Shown here one piece after another: positions 28,046 to 38,319 of a stretch of DNA of 64,000 nucleotides (position 1 is its first letter; every line of letters begins with the position of its first letter). The translations under genes and the position numbers were made by a program. This DNA comes from Roseibium polysiphoniae (lineage in GTDB: Bacteria > Pseudomonadota > Alphaproteobacteria > Rhizobiales > Stappiaceae), in contig NZ_JACYXJ010000008.1 in NCBI RefSeq assembly GCF_014842925.1, positions 36,676 to 100,675 on the forward strand, read 5' to 3'. Below the pieces are notes generated by a model, which saw nothing but the letters and a program-made list of their open reading frames with translations, ran no database searches and was not told the DNA's origin.

Positions 28046-29065
28046 TCAGGCATAGCCCTCACCGATCAGCACCTGAAGGCGCGCGCGCGCTGCCGTCTCA
28101 TCAAACTCCGGATCCACCGGTTTCAACTCGGCCAAAGCCTTTGCACAGCGGACCTCCGCCAGGCCTGACAGCTTCGGCGCGACGTCGGCAACGGCCTCCA
28201 TTTCCGCCAGTTCACCGTTACAATGAAGCACAAGATCACAGCCCGCGCCAAAGGTTGCTGCGCATCTTTCGCGCATATCCCCACCAAGCGCCTTCATGGA
28301 GATATCGTCGCTCATCAGACATCCCGAAAAGCCTATCTTGCCGCGAATGAGGGTTTCTATGACTGCAGCGCTCTGGGTCGCGGGCGCCTGAGGATCAACG
28401 TCCGGGAAAAGGATGTGCGCCGTCATCGCCAGCGGAAACCGATTCAGCGCCTTGAACGGCACGAAATCGACCGCCTGGAGCTCCTCGAGTGTCGCATCGA
28501 CCCTCGGCATCTCAAGATGGCTGTCGACCACGGCCCGGCCATGACCCGGCAAGTGCTTGAGCACCGGGAGCACGCCTCCGGACAGCAATCCCGCACAAAC
28601 CTGCTCGCCAAGGTCGGCGACCACTTTGGGATCGCTGGAAATTGAGCGATCCCCGATGGCATCCACCATGCCCTCAAAGGCAACGTCCAACAGGGGCAGA
28701 CAGTCCACGGTGATCCCAAGCTTGCGAAGGTCGCAGGCGATAAGCCTTGCGCCAAGAGCCGCAGCTTCACGCCCGCGTTCCGGATCGGCCTGGTAGAGAT
28801 CCCCAAAGAGTTTCTGGGGCGGATATTTCGACCAATACGGCGGGCGCAGTCGTTGGACGCGGCCTCCCTCCTGATCAATCAGCACCGGGGCATCCGCACG
28901 GGAAACTGAATCCCGGAACGAGCTCACCAGCTTGGTGATCTGATCAGGCGTCTCGCAATTGCGCCGGAACAGAATCAGCCCCCAGGGGTCATGTTCCCGG
29001 AAAAACGCGATTTCCGACGCCGTCAGGGCAGTCCCTGCGCATCCACTGATAAATGCCTTGGTCAT
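28046..29065 (-). CDS. nagZ: beta-N-acetylhexosaminidase NagZ
   Basis: NagZ is a cytosolic family GH3 glycosidase that removes GlcNAc from anhydromuropeptides during cell-wall recycling. The 339-residue protein has the short GH3 layout: DQEGGRVQRLRPP, DCLPLLDV and the catalytic KHLPGHGRAVVDSHLEMPRV loop with the Asp-His pair, followed by MTAHILFPDVDP and GCLMSDDISMKALGG, which carries the nucleophile Asp. Start MTKAFISGCAGTALTASEI is typical. Confidence 0.95.
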   Translation of the reverse strand: MTKAFISGCAGTALTASEIAFFREHDPWGLILFRRNCETPDQITKLVSSFRDSVSRADAPVLIDQEGGRVQRLRPPYWSKYPPQKLFGDLYQADPERGREAAALGARLIACDLRKLGITVDCLPLLDVAFEGMVDAIGDRSISSDPKVVADLGEQVCAGLLSGGVLPVLKHLPGHGRAVVDSHLEMPRVDATLEELQAVDFVPFKALNRFPLAMTAHILFPDVDPQAPATQSAAVIETLIRGKIGFSGCLMSDDISMKALGGDMRERCAATFGAGCDLVLHCNGELAEMEAVADVAPKLSGLAEVRCAKALAELKPVDPEFDETAARARLQVLIGEGYA

Positions 29066-29201
29066 GCCAAGGCCTTAGCTTTGCAGCCCGGGCGGGTCAA
29101 GTTCGCCACAAGATCCCGCGCCGCCCTCAAACGTTGGAGTGTCTTGCGCTTGCAGCGCTCACCGGACCATAAAGAGGCACCATCAGCTTTGCGGAGTTTC
29201 C

Positions 29202-30209
29202 ATGCGCGCCCATCCAGACATTCCAGCCGGCACACTCCATCGCCTGACCATTGCCTCCAAGATCCTCCATAGGAACATGCTCGGCGATCCGGCAGCGCGC
29301 GAGGTCGTCGTCTACATCCCCAATGGTCACAAGGGAGAGGGCCTGCCGCTTTTGGTCGACCTCGTCGGCTATACCTCCGGTGGTCCGGCCCATGTGAACT
29401 GGAAGAATTTTGGCGAGAATGTTCCAGAACGCCTGGACCGCTTGATCCATGAAGGCGTCTTGCCGCCGGTCGCAGTCGCTTTTCCTGACTGCTTCACGCG
29501 GCTGGGAGGCAATCAATACATCGACAGCGCTGCGATGGGACCCTGGGCGACGTTCTTGACAACAGAGATGCTGGAGGCCGTCGAAAGCCAATTTGGCTGC
29601 GGAGGCGCAGGAAAACGCGCATGTTTTGGAAAATCCTCCGGCGGCTATGGTTCCATGGTCCATGCCATGTTGCATTCGGACGTCTGGTCCGCCGCGGCCT
29701 GCCTGTCAGGAGATATGGCGTTCGAGCTCTGCTACCTGCCGGAAATGCCGAGCGCCTTGCGCTCCCTTCAACGCAAGGGATCGATCGAGGCTTTTGTGCG
29801 CGATTTCGAGACGGGCCCAAAATACTCCGGTTCGGCCATGCATGATCTCATGACGTTTGCCATGGCGGCGACCTATGACCCCGATCCCGACGCCTTCTGC
29901 GGCATCCGGCTGCCTGTCACCTCTGACACGTGCGAGGTCATCGATGACCTTTGGGCCAACTGGTTGGCCTGGGATCCGGTCGTGATGGCGGACAAGCATT
30001 CCGATGCGCTGAAGTCCCTGAAGGGGCTCTGGATCGAGTGCGGCAACGTCGATCAGTACAATCTGGTCCACGGCGCGCGGCGACTGACAAGGAAGCTTCA
30101 CGCCGCCGACGTGCCCCACGTCTATGAGGAATTCGACGACAACCACTCGTCCATCGACTATCGAATGGACAAGTGCCTTCCCTATCTGGCGAATGCCTTG
30201 CTCAGCTAA
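29202..30209 (+). CDS. alpha/beta-hydrolase-fold putative esterase
   Basis: A 335-residue protein of the esterase D/Fes type. It begins MRAHPDIPAGTLHRLTIASK, has REVVVYIPNGHKG and LLVDLVGYTSGGP, and a nucleophile elbow GKSSGGYGSM. A late Asp/His region, YEEFDDNHSSIDYR, completes a possible Ser-Asp-His triad. Substrate unknown; enterochelin-esterase or feruloyl-esterase-like activities occur in the family. GGAG 6 bases before the ATG sets the start; the upstream frame part lacks similarity. It points opposite to its neighbours and interrupts the otherwise conserved SPOR-nagZ order. Confidence 0.82.
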   Translation: MRAHPDIPAGTLHRLTIASKILHRNMLGDPAAREVVVYIPNGHKGEGLPLLVDLVGYTSGGPAHVNWKNFGENVPERLDRLIHEGVLPPVAVAFPDCFTRLGGNQYIDSAAMGPWATFLTTEMLEAVESQFGCGGAGKRACFGKSSGGYGSMVHAMLHSDVWSAAACLSGDMAFELCYLPEMPSALRSLQRKGSIEAFVRDFETGPKYSGSAMHDLMTFAMAATYDPDPDAFCGIRLPVTSDTCEVIDDLWANWLAWDPVVMADKHSDALKSLKGLWIECGNVDQYNLVHGARRLTRKLHAADVPHVYEEFDDNHSSIDYRMDKCLPYLANALLS

Positions 30210-30236
30210 GCTGGCCAAGGTTGCGATACCAAAACG

Positions 30237-30268
30237 AAAAGGCCGGTGATTTGCTTCACCGGCCTTTT
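30237..30268. terminator. bidirectional terminator between esterase and SPOR genes
   Basis: AAAAGGCCGGTGA (30237-30249) pairs perfectly with 30256-30268 around a 6-base loop; the A and T runs on either side let it serve both convergent genes. Confidence 0.92.
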
Positions 30269-30290
30269 CAATTCAGTTTTGCGATATCGA

Positions 30291-32591
30291 TCAGTTTCGC
30301 CGAACGAAACAGTCTCCGCCAGCTGCCTGAAGTGATTCACACAAGCTGAGCGCCTCGGCACGCGACCCCATCGGGATCCGTGCACGGTAGAATGTGCCTC
30401 GGTCCTGAATGGCGGCGGAGACGATCACAGCACTCTGCGCACCAAGGATCGACGGATAGCGCTGTTGAAGGCTTGAATAGGCATCTCGTGCGGCAGTCTC
30501 CGACCGCTGCGAGGTCACCTGAACCACATAGGTGCCCGCCGGGATCGAACCGCTGCTGGTCGAGACAGCTGGTGCTGTCGCTTGCGGCGCAGCTGCAACA
30601 GGCGCCTGCTGGCCAGCAGAACTGTTCAGATCAAGCGGACCACTCTGCGTGGTCGCCTGAGGTGCACTTGCCACCTGAACAGGAGCCGCAGGCTTCTTCT
30701 TGGGCAAGATCGTTGGAATATCAGCAGGCTGAACAGGCAGCGAAGTTTCGTCAGGCGTTGCGACGATCGCCGGCGTTCCCGGAACCGGGGTGTTCAGGTC
30801 CGGTGCCGCAACAGCGGGCTCCGGTGGCGTGACAGCCGCTGGTGTAGGCACAGCTGCCACCGGCGTGGTGACATCGGGCTGTGTGGTCGCCACAGGGGGG
30901 GTCGTTACCGGCGTGGTGGAAACGGTCCTGGGTGCTGGCGTATCCGGCGCTGAAACGATCGTTCCATCAGGCCGCACGACCAGCGTCCGCACCTTCTTGG
31001 GGGCTCCTGGAACAAGCGGGTCCGCCGTGGCGACGCCGTCTGGTGCCGGCGGCAATTCTGCAGGCCGTGTGTTTTCAGGCAGGACAAGACGCTCGCGCGA
31101 CGTGTCCTCACCATTGCCCACACGATCATAGATCAGCTTGGACGTTTGGCTTTCCGCCTCCGGCTGCGCGTCCGGATAGACCTTGAGTGGTCCGTCGAGC
31201 CCGGCGATGACCGGTGGCGGACCGTCAGGCACGGTGACCGCAGACCCGTCCATAAACATGAAGACACCGCCACCAAGAACAGCGATCGCCAAAACGGCAG
31301 CAGCGGCATAGATGCCTTTACGAGAAGCTTCCTGCTGCGGCGCAGCGGCCTTTTCCGCCTTTGTATGTGGCGGCAAAACACCAGCGGAGCCGAGGGTCGG
31401 ATCACTCTCCTGCATGGCCTTGGCGACCGCATCGAGATCATATCCTTCAGGCGGCGGAGGTGTCTCGTCCTCGTTCACATAGGTAGGAACGGCAGCGGCT
31501 GCAGCCGGCCAGGCCATGTCATCAATGTCGTCGGCAGCCGGCTCTGCAGCAGCTGCCATTTGAGACGGCGGCTGCAGGTCGGCAAAAAGATTGTCGAATG
31601 GATCAGCTGTGGCACCGTCCGCTTCAGCAGGCGCACCGACTGTTGCGACGGCACCAAGTTCGGCGAAGAGATCGTCTTCCGAAATCGGGCTCGTGCGGAG
31701 CGGCGTCTCGTCAAGGCTTCTCGCCGTCAGCGCATCTGCACTTTCCACGTTCTCAGCCGTCGTTTCGGGAACAGCTGTAACCTCAGCGGCAAGAGCAGCC
31801 TCATCCAGAGCAAAGCTGTTTTGGGCCGACAGGTTCTCATAAGAAGTCTGAGCAGGCTCAACATGAACCTCCGCAGAATAGGCTTCGGCGGGCGCGACAG
31901 GAGCGACATCGGGAGCCGGCGTTTCTGCAAAATGGTAGTCTGCAGGCTGTCCTCTGGACAGAGTGTCGTCAATCACAGGTTCGGCGAATGAAGGCTCAGC
32001 GGTCAGCTGAGGCGCTGCAACTGGAGAATCGAAGTTCTGCCTGAACGCCCCGATAAGCTCATCCTCGAGCTCAGCCGTCAGACTGTTTTCAAGATCCAGG
32101 GCAACGCCACTTTCAAGCGTGCTCTCTGGAATATCGAGACCCAGGTCATCCGCCGACTGAACGTCGACATCAAATGCTGGATTTGCGTTTGCATCATGTG
32201 CATCAAAGCGCACGTTGATGTCCGGCTGAGGCGCATAGTCGACATCCGCCTGCTTGGCCGAAAGAGGAGCCACTTCAGCGACCGTTTGCGCGGTGTGCGC
32301 CACGTCGTGCTGAGCAGGCGCGCCATAGTCGAATGTCGGCTCGACCCTGTCCCCAGACCTGTCGTTGGCCACTACAGACGGTGCAGCCGGCTCGCCCAGA
32401 TCCTCCAGGCCAGCAAAATAGTCAGTCTGACCCACGCGGTCGCCGCCGACACCTGCGCCAGGCTGCCTGTTGCGGTTCACGATTCGCGCCAATTCAACCA
32501 GCGGGTCTTCCGCCGGCTGATCGTCGCCAGTCGCACCCACCGGCTCTACCGGCGGCACATCTGAGGTCGGATAGTTGTTGTCTTTTGCCAT
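30291..32591 (-). CDS. SPOR-domain membrane protein with long disordered cytoplasmic region
   Basis: A 766-residue protein. Residues 1-425 are acidic, Ala/Pro/Glu/Asp-rich and probably disordered. One membrane span follows (GIYAAAAVLAIAVLGGGVFMFM, about 426-447), then a Pro/Thr/Val-rich periplasmic linker (for example TPVTTPPVATTQPDVTTP). The C-terminal SPOR domain is about residues 687-766 (GTYVVQVTSQRSETAARDAY ... GDCFVRR). SPOR domains bind denuded glycan strands at the division septum, so a role in cell division or envelope constriction is likely. Position between argS and nagZ is conserved in Hyphomicrobiales. The cytoplasmic part is unusually long. Confidence 0.88.
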   Translation of the reverse strand: MAKDNNYPTSDVPPVEPVGATGDDQPAEDPLVELARIVNRNRQPGAGVGGDRVGQTDYFAGLEDLGEPAAPSVVANDRSGDRVEPTFDYGAPAQHDVAHTAQTVAEVAPLSAKQADVDYAPQPDINVRFDAHDANANPAFDVDVQSADDLGLDIPESTLESGVALDLENSLTAELEDELIGAFRQNFDSPVAAPQLTAEPSFAEPVIDDTLSRGQPADYHFAETPAPDVAPVAPAEAYSAEVHVEPAQTSYENLSAQNSFALDEAALAAEVTAVPETTAENVESADALTARSLDETPLRTSPISEDDLFAELGAVATVGAPAEADGATADPFDNLFADLQPPSQMAAAAEPAADDIDDMAWPAAAAAVPTYVNEDETPPPPEGYDLDAVAKAMQESDPTLGSAGVLPPHTKAEKAAAPQQEASRKGIYAAAAVLAIAVLGGGVFMFMDGSAVTVPDGPPPVIAGLDGPLKVYPDAQPEAESQTSKLIYDRVGNGEDTSRERLVLPENTRPAELPPAPDGVATADPLVPGAPKKVRTLVVRPDGTIVSAPDTPAPRTVSTTPVTTPPVATTQPDVTTPVAAVPTPAAVTPPEPAVAAPDLNTPVPGTPAIVATPDETSLPVQPADIPTILPKKKPAAPVQVASAPQATTQSGPLDLNSSAGQQAPVAAAPQATAPAVSTSSGSIPAGTYVVQVTSQRSETAARDAYSSLQQRYPSILGAQSAVIVSAAIQDRGTFYRARIPMGSRAEALSLCESLQAAGGDCFVRRN

Positions 32592-32659
32592 GGGCGTAAT
32601 GCAATCCGGCCGATCTTCTTCGGTCCCAGCTTGTGGCTGGCAGACCTCCTGTCAATACT

Positions 32660-34429
32660 TCAGCGCATTTCCTCAGGTGCGTCCACACCCAGAATCGCGA
32701 GACCTGAAGCAAGCACCAAGGATACGGCACGGACCAGGGCAAGACGCGCTACGGTTAATTTGGTGTTGTCAGCGTTAATAAAACGTAATTGCGGCAATTC
32801 CTTGCCTCGATTCCAGTGTCCATGCAAGGAACTGGCGAGGTCATAAAGGTAGAACGCGACCCTGTGCGGTTCATGTGTTTCCGCGGATGCATCGACGATC
32901 TTAGGCCATTCGGCCATCTTCGCAATAAGATCGAGTTCTCCACTGTCATCGAGCAGCGAAAAGTCGGCTTTTGCCAGTTCTGAGTCGGATGCATCGAGAT
33001 TCGGCAACTCTTCGCCTGCCTGCCTCAGCACGGAACAGCACCTTGCGTGGCCATACTGGACATAGAAAACGGGGTTGTCTTTCGACTGCTCCGTGACCTT
33101 CTGAAAGTCGAAGTCGAGCGGTGCGTCGTTTTTCCGATAAAGCATCATGAAGCGGACCGGATCGCGTCCCACCTCCTCAACCACATCCCGCAGAGTGACG
33201 AAGTCACCAGACCGCTTGGACATCTTGACCGGTTCACCGGCACGGAAGAGCTTCACGAGCTGACACAGGCGAACGATCACCTCGGACTTGCCGCCCGAAA
33301 TGGCCTTGCCCACGGCCTGTAGCCGCTTGACATAGCCGCCGTGGTCCGCGCCGAGAATGTAGATCATCTCATCAAAGCCACGCAGGTACTTGTCGCGGAA
33401 ATAGGCCACATCGGCGGCAAAATAAGTGTAGGAACCGTCCGACTTCTTCAGGGCACGGTCGGTGTCGTCGCCGAAGTCCGAGGCCCTGAACAGCGTTTGC
33501 TCACGATCTTCCCAGTCCTCGGGCATCTGCCCCTTGGGCGGCGGCAAGGTGCCTTCATAGATCAGGCCGTCACCGCGCAAAGCTTCGAGCATCTCGTCGA
33601 TCTTCGACGGTGCGTTGCCCTCATGCGCATGAAGTGTCTTTTCTGAAAAGAAGACATCATGCTTGACGTTCAGTTGCAGAAGATCCTGGCGGATCAGATC
33701 CATCATGGCCGACACTGCATCCGCCTTGACGATCTCCATCCTCTCGACCTTCGGCATCGCCTTCAGAGCGTCCTTGTGGAGCTCTGCCAGTTTTTCGCCA
33801 ACTGGCTTCAGATAGTCGCCGGGATAAAGGCCTGCAGGGATCTCGCCGATGTCTTCACCAAGCGCTTCGCGGTAGCGCAGGAAGGCGCTTTCGGCGAGCG
33901 TATCGATCTGCGAACCGGCGTCATTGATGTAATACTCACGGACCACAACGTAGCCAGAGTAGGCCAGAAGGTTTGCCAGAGCATCGCCGACGACGGCGCC
34001 GCGGGTATGCCCTACGTGCATCGGGCCGGTGGGATTTGCCGAAACATATTCGACATTCACCTTCTTGCCGTCGCCGCGTGACGAGCGGCCAAAGTCCAGC
34101 CCACTAGCGACAACTGATGCGAGAACACGCTGCCACGCGGACGGAGCGAGGCGCATATTGATGAAACCTGGGCCGGCAACGGAGACTTCCGTGATGTCCG
34201 CATCTTCGCGCAGCGCTTCGGCCAGCTTGTCGGCAAGATCGCGCGGCTTCATGCCGACCTGCTTCGCCAAGACCATGGCGGCATTGGTCGCCAAGTCGCC
34301 ATGCGCAGGATCGCGCGGTGACTCCACGGTGACGCGAGAAAGGTCGGGCGATGTGCCTTCGGGCCCTTTCAGAGCGAGAGTGGAGACCACGGCTTTAACG
34401 CGCTCGGAGAATTCGGCGAAAATATTCAT
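32660..34429 (-). CDS. argS: arginyl-tRNA synthetase
   Basis: ArgS charges tRNA-Arg. The 589-residue class I enzyme starts [16 protein letters not shown], carries the HIGH-type motif [20 protein letters not shown] and the KMSKR loop [20 protein letters not shown], and ends with the anticodon-binding helical domain ([20 protein letters not shown]). The ATG at 34429 fits the family better than the upstream MFLVPAGW extension. Confidence 0.97.
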   Translation of the reverse strand: MNIFAEFSERVKAVVSTLALKGPEGTSPDLSRVTVESPRDPAHGDLATNAAMVLAKQVGMKPRDLADKLAEALREDADITEVSVAGPGFINMRLAPSAWQRVLASVVASGLDFGRSSRGDGKKVNVEYVSANPTGPMHVGHTRGAVVGDALANLLAYSGYVVVREYYINDAGSQIDTLAESAFLRYREALGEDIGEIPAGLYPGDYLKPVGEKLAELHKDALKAMPKVERMEIVKADAVSAMMDLIRQDLLQLNVKHDVFFSEKTLHAHEGNAPSKIDEMLEALRGDGLIYEGTLPPPKGQMPEDWEDREQTLFRASDFGDDTDRALKKSDGSYTYFAADVAYFRDKYLRGFDEMIYILGADHGGYVKRLQAVGKAISGGKSEVIVRLCQLVKLFRAGEPVKMSKRSGDFVTLRDVVEEVGRDPVRFMMLYRKNDAPLDFDFQKVTEQSKDNPVFYVQYGHARCCSVLRQAGEELPNLDASDSELAKADFSLLDDSGELDLIAKMAEWPKIVDASAETHEPHRVAFYLYDLASSLHGHWNRGKELPQLRFINADNTKLTVARLALVRAVSLVLASGLAILGVDAPEEMR

Positions 34430-34521
34430 AACCATCCAACCGGCTGGAACAAGAAACACAACGGCCCCGCGCGCTGCGGGCTTTGATGCCCGGCGCTGCG
34501 AGGGCCGATCCGACGTGCGAA

Positions 34522-35739
34522 CTAACCCAAATCGGGTGTATCGTCAAACAATCTGCGGTGTTCGTCTATGGCGAAGCGGTCGGTCATGCCCGCGATATAG
34601 TCGCATACCCTGCGTGCCACCTGCTCTTCCTTCAGCCCCTCAAGGCCGTCACACCAGGGCGTGGGCATGGCCTGTGGCTCGGCCCTGAACCGGCTGAAGA
34701 GATCGCGAACGACCCGAGAAACCTGCCTGCGCACCGCAAGGACATCCTCGTGACGATAGACCCGGGCAAAGAGGAACTTCTTCACCTCTTTTTCCGCGGC
34801 AGCCATATCTGGTGAAAAGTCAACAATGCAATGGCCGGCACTGCGGATGTCGTTCGTCGATTTTGGATCGAGTGCCTTGAGCCGTTTCAAAGCTTCGGCG
34901 ATCACATCTTCGACCATGCGGGTGATCGACCGGCGCACGATCTCATGAATCCGCCTGCTTTCTTCAAGCCCCGGATATTTGCTGTCGACCTCATCCAGTA
35001 TCGAGGCGAGATACGGTACGTCCCGCATTTCCTCAATGGCGAAGAGCCCTGCCCGCAGTCCATCGTCCAGATCATGGGCGTCATAAGCGATGTCGTCTGC
35101 GATGGCCGCGGCCTGCGCTTCAGCCGAAGGCCACGTGTCCAGCAGAAGGTCCTGCTTTTCGGCGTAAGCGCGAATGGCGAATGGCAGCTCACTGTCCTTG
35201 AACTTGCCCAGAGGCGCGCCCTCCTCTGACAGAAGTGGACCATTGTGCTTGACCAAGCCTTCAAGGGTTTCCCAGGCAAGGTTCAACCCGTCAAACTCTG
35301 CGTAGCGCTGTTCCAGCGACGTCACGACCCGTAGGGACTGGGCGTTGTGATCGAAGCCGCCATAGGGCGCCATGCATTCATGCATCACGTCTTCACCTTC
35401 ATGACCGAAGGGCGTGTGACCAAGGTCATGGGCCAACGCCAGGCACTCGGCCAGATCCTCATCCAGCCGCAAGGCGCGCGCCAGGGATCGCGCGATCTGC
35501 GAGACCTCGATCGTGTGGGTCAGGCGGGTTCGGAAGTGATCGCCTTCATGATAGACAAACACCTGTGTCTTGTGCTTCAGGCGGCGAAATGCGGAGGAAT
35601 GGATGATCCTGTCCCTGTCGCGCTGAAAGGGCGTGCGGGTTGGGCTTTCCGGCTCGGGACAAAGGCGTCCACGGCTCTCGAAGGGCGCCTGTGCAAAAAT
35701 CGCGCGCGACTGAGCGCCAAACCCGAGATCGGCTTCCAT
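34522..35739 (-). CDS. dgt: dGTPase-like HD-domain triphosphohydrolase
   Basis: A 405-residue HD-domain protein that splits dNTPs, typically dGTP, to deoxynucleoside and triphosphate. Characteristic are [36 protein letters not shown], the HD pair [18 protein letters not shown] and DHNAQSLRV. The start MEADLGFG has AGGAGA upstream. It precedes argS by 92 bases and diverges from erpA, a widespread alphaproteobacterial order. Confidence 0.93.
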   Translation of the reverse strand: MEADLGFGAQSRAIFAQAPFESRGRLCPEPESPTRTPFQRDRDRIIHSSAFRRLKHKTQVFVYHEGDHFRTRLTHTIEVSQIARSLARALRLDEDLAECLALAHDLGHTPFGHEGEDVMHECMAPYGGFDHNAQSLRVVTSLEQRYAEFDGLNLAWETLEGLVKHNGPLLSEEGAPLGKFKDSELPFAIRAYAEKQDLLLDTWPSAEAQAAAIADDIAYDAHDLDDGLRAGLFAIEEMRDVPYLASILDEVDSKYPGLEESRRIHEIVRRSITRMVEDVIAEALKRLKALDPKSTNDIRSAGHCIVDFSPDMAAAEKEVKKFLFARVYRHEDVLAVRRQVSRVVRDLFSRFRAEPQAMPTPWCDGLEGLKEEQVARRVCDYIAGMTDRFAIDEHRRLFDDTPDLG

Positions 35740-35932
35740 TTCTTCTCCTGAACAAGTCACTTTTTCGCCCGCAACGCTGCTTCCCGTTTGCCGGTCATTG
35801 ACGCAAGCCCTTCCAAACCATACCTATCGGTAGGAGACGATATGTTTTCGGCAGGCTCAGGTATTCCATTCGGCTTCGGCAAAGGAAGACTGCAGTTTGC
35901 AATGAGGCCCTTACTCGCACCATGGCTGCAAG

Positions 35933-36274
35933 ATGACCGAAACACTTGAACATCCCGTAACAGTCAGCGACAGCGCTGCCAAGCGGATCGCCAAGATTAT
36001 CGAAAGTGAACCCAAGGGCACTGCTCTGCGCGTCAGCGTCGAGGGTGGCGGCTGTTCTGGCCTGCAGTACAAGTACGATCTTGTCACTGACCGGGAGGAC
36101 GACGACCTTGTCCTTGAGAAGAACGGCATCGAGGTGCTGATTGATTCGGTCTCCCTGCAATATATGTCCGGGTCGCAGATTGATTTCGTGGATGACCTCA
36201 TCGGTCAGGCGTTTCAGATCAACAACCCCAACGCAGTCGCAGGCTGCGGATGTGGAACCAGCTTCACCATCTGA
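35933..36274 (+). CDS. erpA: A-type iron-sulfur carrier ErpA
   Basis: ErpA delivers Fe-S clusters to apoproteins such as those of isoprenoid synthesis. The 113-residue protein has the three conserved cysteines in VEGGGCSGLQYKYDL and AGCGCGTSFTI, and the DFVDDLIGQAFQINNPNA segment. A second A-type protein, SufA, lies at 46581 in the suf operon; the two differ in the region before the CGCG motif. It is monocistronic, divergent from dgt. Confidence 0.93.
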   Translation: MTETLEHPVTVSDSAAKRIAKIIESEPKGTALRVSVEGGGCSGLQYKYDLVTDREDDDLVLEKNGIEVLIDSVSLQYMSGSQIDFVDDLIGQAFQINNPNAVAGCGCGTSFTI

Positions 36275-36390
36275 CCCAACACATGTTGCCACTGGCTGTG
36301 GATTCGCTGCCGGAAAGCCGGATGGGCGCGACAACCACCTTTGTCAGATGCTAGACAAGGCCATTCACAAACAAGCTGGATGGGCTTTCG

Positions 36391-37173
36391 ATGAAAATTG
36401 CCACCTGGAACATCAATGGCGTGAAGGCGCGCATCGACGTGGTGTTGGAATGGCTGAAGGAAGCCCAGCCCGACGTCGCGTGTTTTCAGGAAATAAAATC
36501 GATCGACGAGAACTTTCCTCGTCAGGCCATTGAGGACCTTGGCTACAACGTCGAAACACATGGCCAGAAGAGCTTCAACGGTGTCGCACTCCTGTCCAAA
36601 CTGCCCCTTGAAGACGTACAGCGCGGGTTGCCCGGCGACGACAGCGACGAACAGGCGCGGTACGTCGAGGCCAGCGTCTCCAGCGAGAGCGGCGCGATCC
36701 GTTTTGGCTGCCTTTACCTCCCCAATGGCAATCCGCTTGGCACAGAGAAATTTCCTTACAAACTCGGCTGGATGGATCGTCTGATCGAACATGCCAAGCT
36801 TCGGCTTGCCGAAGAAACACCCTTTCTTCTGCTCGGTGACTACAACGTCATTCCTGATCCCGTCGATGCGGCGCGGCCGGAAGTCTGGGTGGACGACGCC
36901 CTGTTTCAGCCAGAAAGCCGCCAGAAATTCCGCACCCTGCTGAACCTTGGCATGACGGAGACCGTCCGTGCCTGCTCAGAGGCGCCGCAAACCTACACCT
37001 TCTGGGACTATCAGGCCGGCGCCTGGCAGAAGAACAACGGCATCCGCATTGACCATATCCTGCTGTCGCCGGAAGCCACAGACCGACTGAACGGCTGCGG
37101 GATCGACAAACATGTCCGCGGCTGGGAAAAACCGTCTGACCATGTGCCGGTTTGGGTTGATCTGGCCGCCTGA
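36391..37173 (+). CDS. xthA: exodeoxyribonuclease III
   Basis: An AP endonuclease and 3'-exonuclease of base excision repair, 260 residues. It shows the exonuclease-endonuclease-phosphatase core: MKIATWNINGVKARID, DVACFQEIK with the catalytic Glu, LYLPNG, LLLGDYNVIPDPVD, a TFWDYQAG segment and the C-terminal SDHVPVW His. Length is typical. It follows erpA by about 115 bases on the same strand. Confidence 0.97.
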   Translation: MKIATWNINGVKARIDVVLEWLKEAQPDVACFQEIKSIDENFPRQAIEDLGYNVETHGQKSFNGVALLSKLPLEDVQRGLPGDDSDEQARYVEASVSSESGAIRFGCLYLPNGNPLGTEKFPYKLGWMDRLIEHAKLRLAEETPFLLLGDYNVIPDPVDAARPEVWVDDALFQPESRQKFRTLLNLGMTETVRACSEAPQTYTFWDYQAGAWQKNNGIRIDHILLSPEATDRLNGCGIDKHVRGWEKPSDHVPVWVDLAA

Positions 37174-37235
37174 GGAAACTTCGCCTCCCGGGCAGCAAAA
37201 ACCGGCTGACCCTGCCCCTTTCGGAGATACTGGAT

Positions 37236-37847
37236 ATGGATCTCGCCTCCCTGGCGCTTTTCGCCACCGCGCTTTTCCTCGCTGCCGGTTCTCCTGGCCC
37301 CAGCATCGCCGCGCTCGTTTCTCGCGTCATCACGCGAGGACATCGCGATGTCCTGCCTTTTCTCGCCGCCATGTGGATTGGGGAAGCAATCTGGCTCTCC
37401 TGCGCCGTCTGGGGCATGTCGGCCCTGATCGAGACCTTTCAACCTGCGTTCGTCGTGATCAAATGGCTTGGCGTCGCCTACCTTCTGTTTCTTGCCTGGA
37501 AGATGTGGACCTCGCCTGACCATATCGACTCTGGCGTCGAATTGCCGAAAACACCTCCGCTTCAGATGTTCCTTAGCGGGCTTGCCGTCACGCTCGGCAA
37601 TCCCAAGATCATGCTGTTTTACGTGGCGCTGTTGCCCACCATCATCAGCCTGAAAGGGATGACCCTGGGAAGCTGGGGCAGCCTCGTGGCCGTCATGATT
37701 GCGGTCCTGCTCACGATCGATCTGATTTGGGTTTTCGCTGCGTCTCAGGCCCGGCGCCTTCTACGCAATGCAAAGGCAGTGCGACTCGCCCACAGGATCG
37801 GCGCAGGCATGATGACCGGAACAGCTGCTGCAATCGCAACGCGTTGA
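37236..37847 (+). CDS. LysE-family amino acid exporter
   Basis: A 203-residue membrane protein with about six spans and the LysE/RhtB start LALFATALFLAAGSPGPSIA, whose GPG motif is diagnostic. Later SGLAVTLGNPKIMLFYVALLP is also typical. Family members export basic or neutral amino acids or small toxic metabolites; the substrate here is not predictable. It begins 62 bases after xthA. Confidence 0.9.
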   Translation: MDLASLALFATALFLAAGSPGPSIAALVSRVITRGHRDVLPFLAAMWIGEAIWLSCAVWGMSALIETFQPAFVVIKWLGVAYLLFLAWKMWTSPDHIDSGVELPKTPPLQMFLSGLAVTLGNPKIMLFYVALLPTIISLKGMTLGSWGSLVAVMIAVLLTIDLIWVFAASQARRLLRNAKAVRLAHRIGAGMMTGTAAAIATR

Positions 37848-37921
37848 AGAAAGGTAGCAGGCCTTCTCTGCCCATGCGCTGCGTGCTATGTTTTTGAGGC
37901 AATGGGATAGTCAAACGGCGC

Positions 37922-38221
37922 TTGCTGCCCGCATTGGCGCAAATCGGGCACACTTCCAGCTTCAAGGTCCTGCTAGCAGCAACCTTTGGCAGCCTCTCGC
38001 TTTTGGCTGGTTCAGGAGCAAATGCGGCAGATTGCACCTGCCGCTATCTTGGACAGGACTACCAAGTGGGCGAACTGATCTGCCTGAAGAGCCCGTCAGG
38101 GAAACGCGTTGCAGTCTGCGGGATGATGTTGAACAACACGTCCTGGAAAATCACAGACACGCCCTGCCCCACTGCGCAACTCACACCGAGACCAAAGACG
38201 ACGAAAAAGAAATCGAGCTAA
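37922..38221 (+). CDS. small secreted cysteine-containing protein, unknown function
   Basis: A 99-residue protein. The N-terminal part FKVLLAATFGSLSLLAGSGANA is a good signal peptide with cleavage after ANA. The mature part ADCTCRYLGQDYQVGELICL, then VAVCGMMLNNTSW and DTPCP, carries five cysteines, suggesting disulfides in the periplasm, and ends in a lysine-rich tail KTTKKKSS. I do not recognise a named family. TTG at 37922 is the first possible start after the previous stop; a TTG at 37934 is equally possible. No terminator separates it clearly from exoR, which points toward it. Confidence 0.7.
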   Translation: MLPALAQIGHTSSFKVLLAATFGSLSLLAGSGANAADCTCRYLGQDYQVGELICLKSPSGKRVAVCGMMLNNTSWKITDTPCPTAQLTPRPKTTKKKSS

Positions 38222-38319
38222 TCGTCGCCAATTGGTGGCAGCGTATAAATCCCGCTCGAACGATCACTCGGAAAAAAGGCACTTGGCCAAGATCTTCGAT
38301 GTGATCTAGCCGGACAGGT

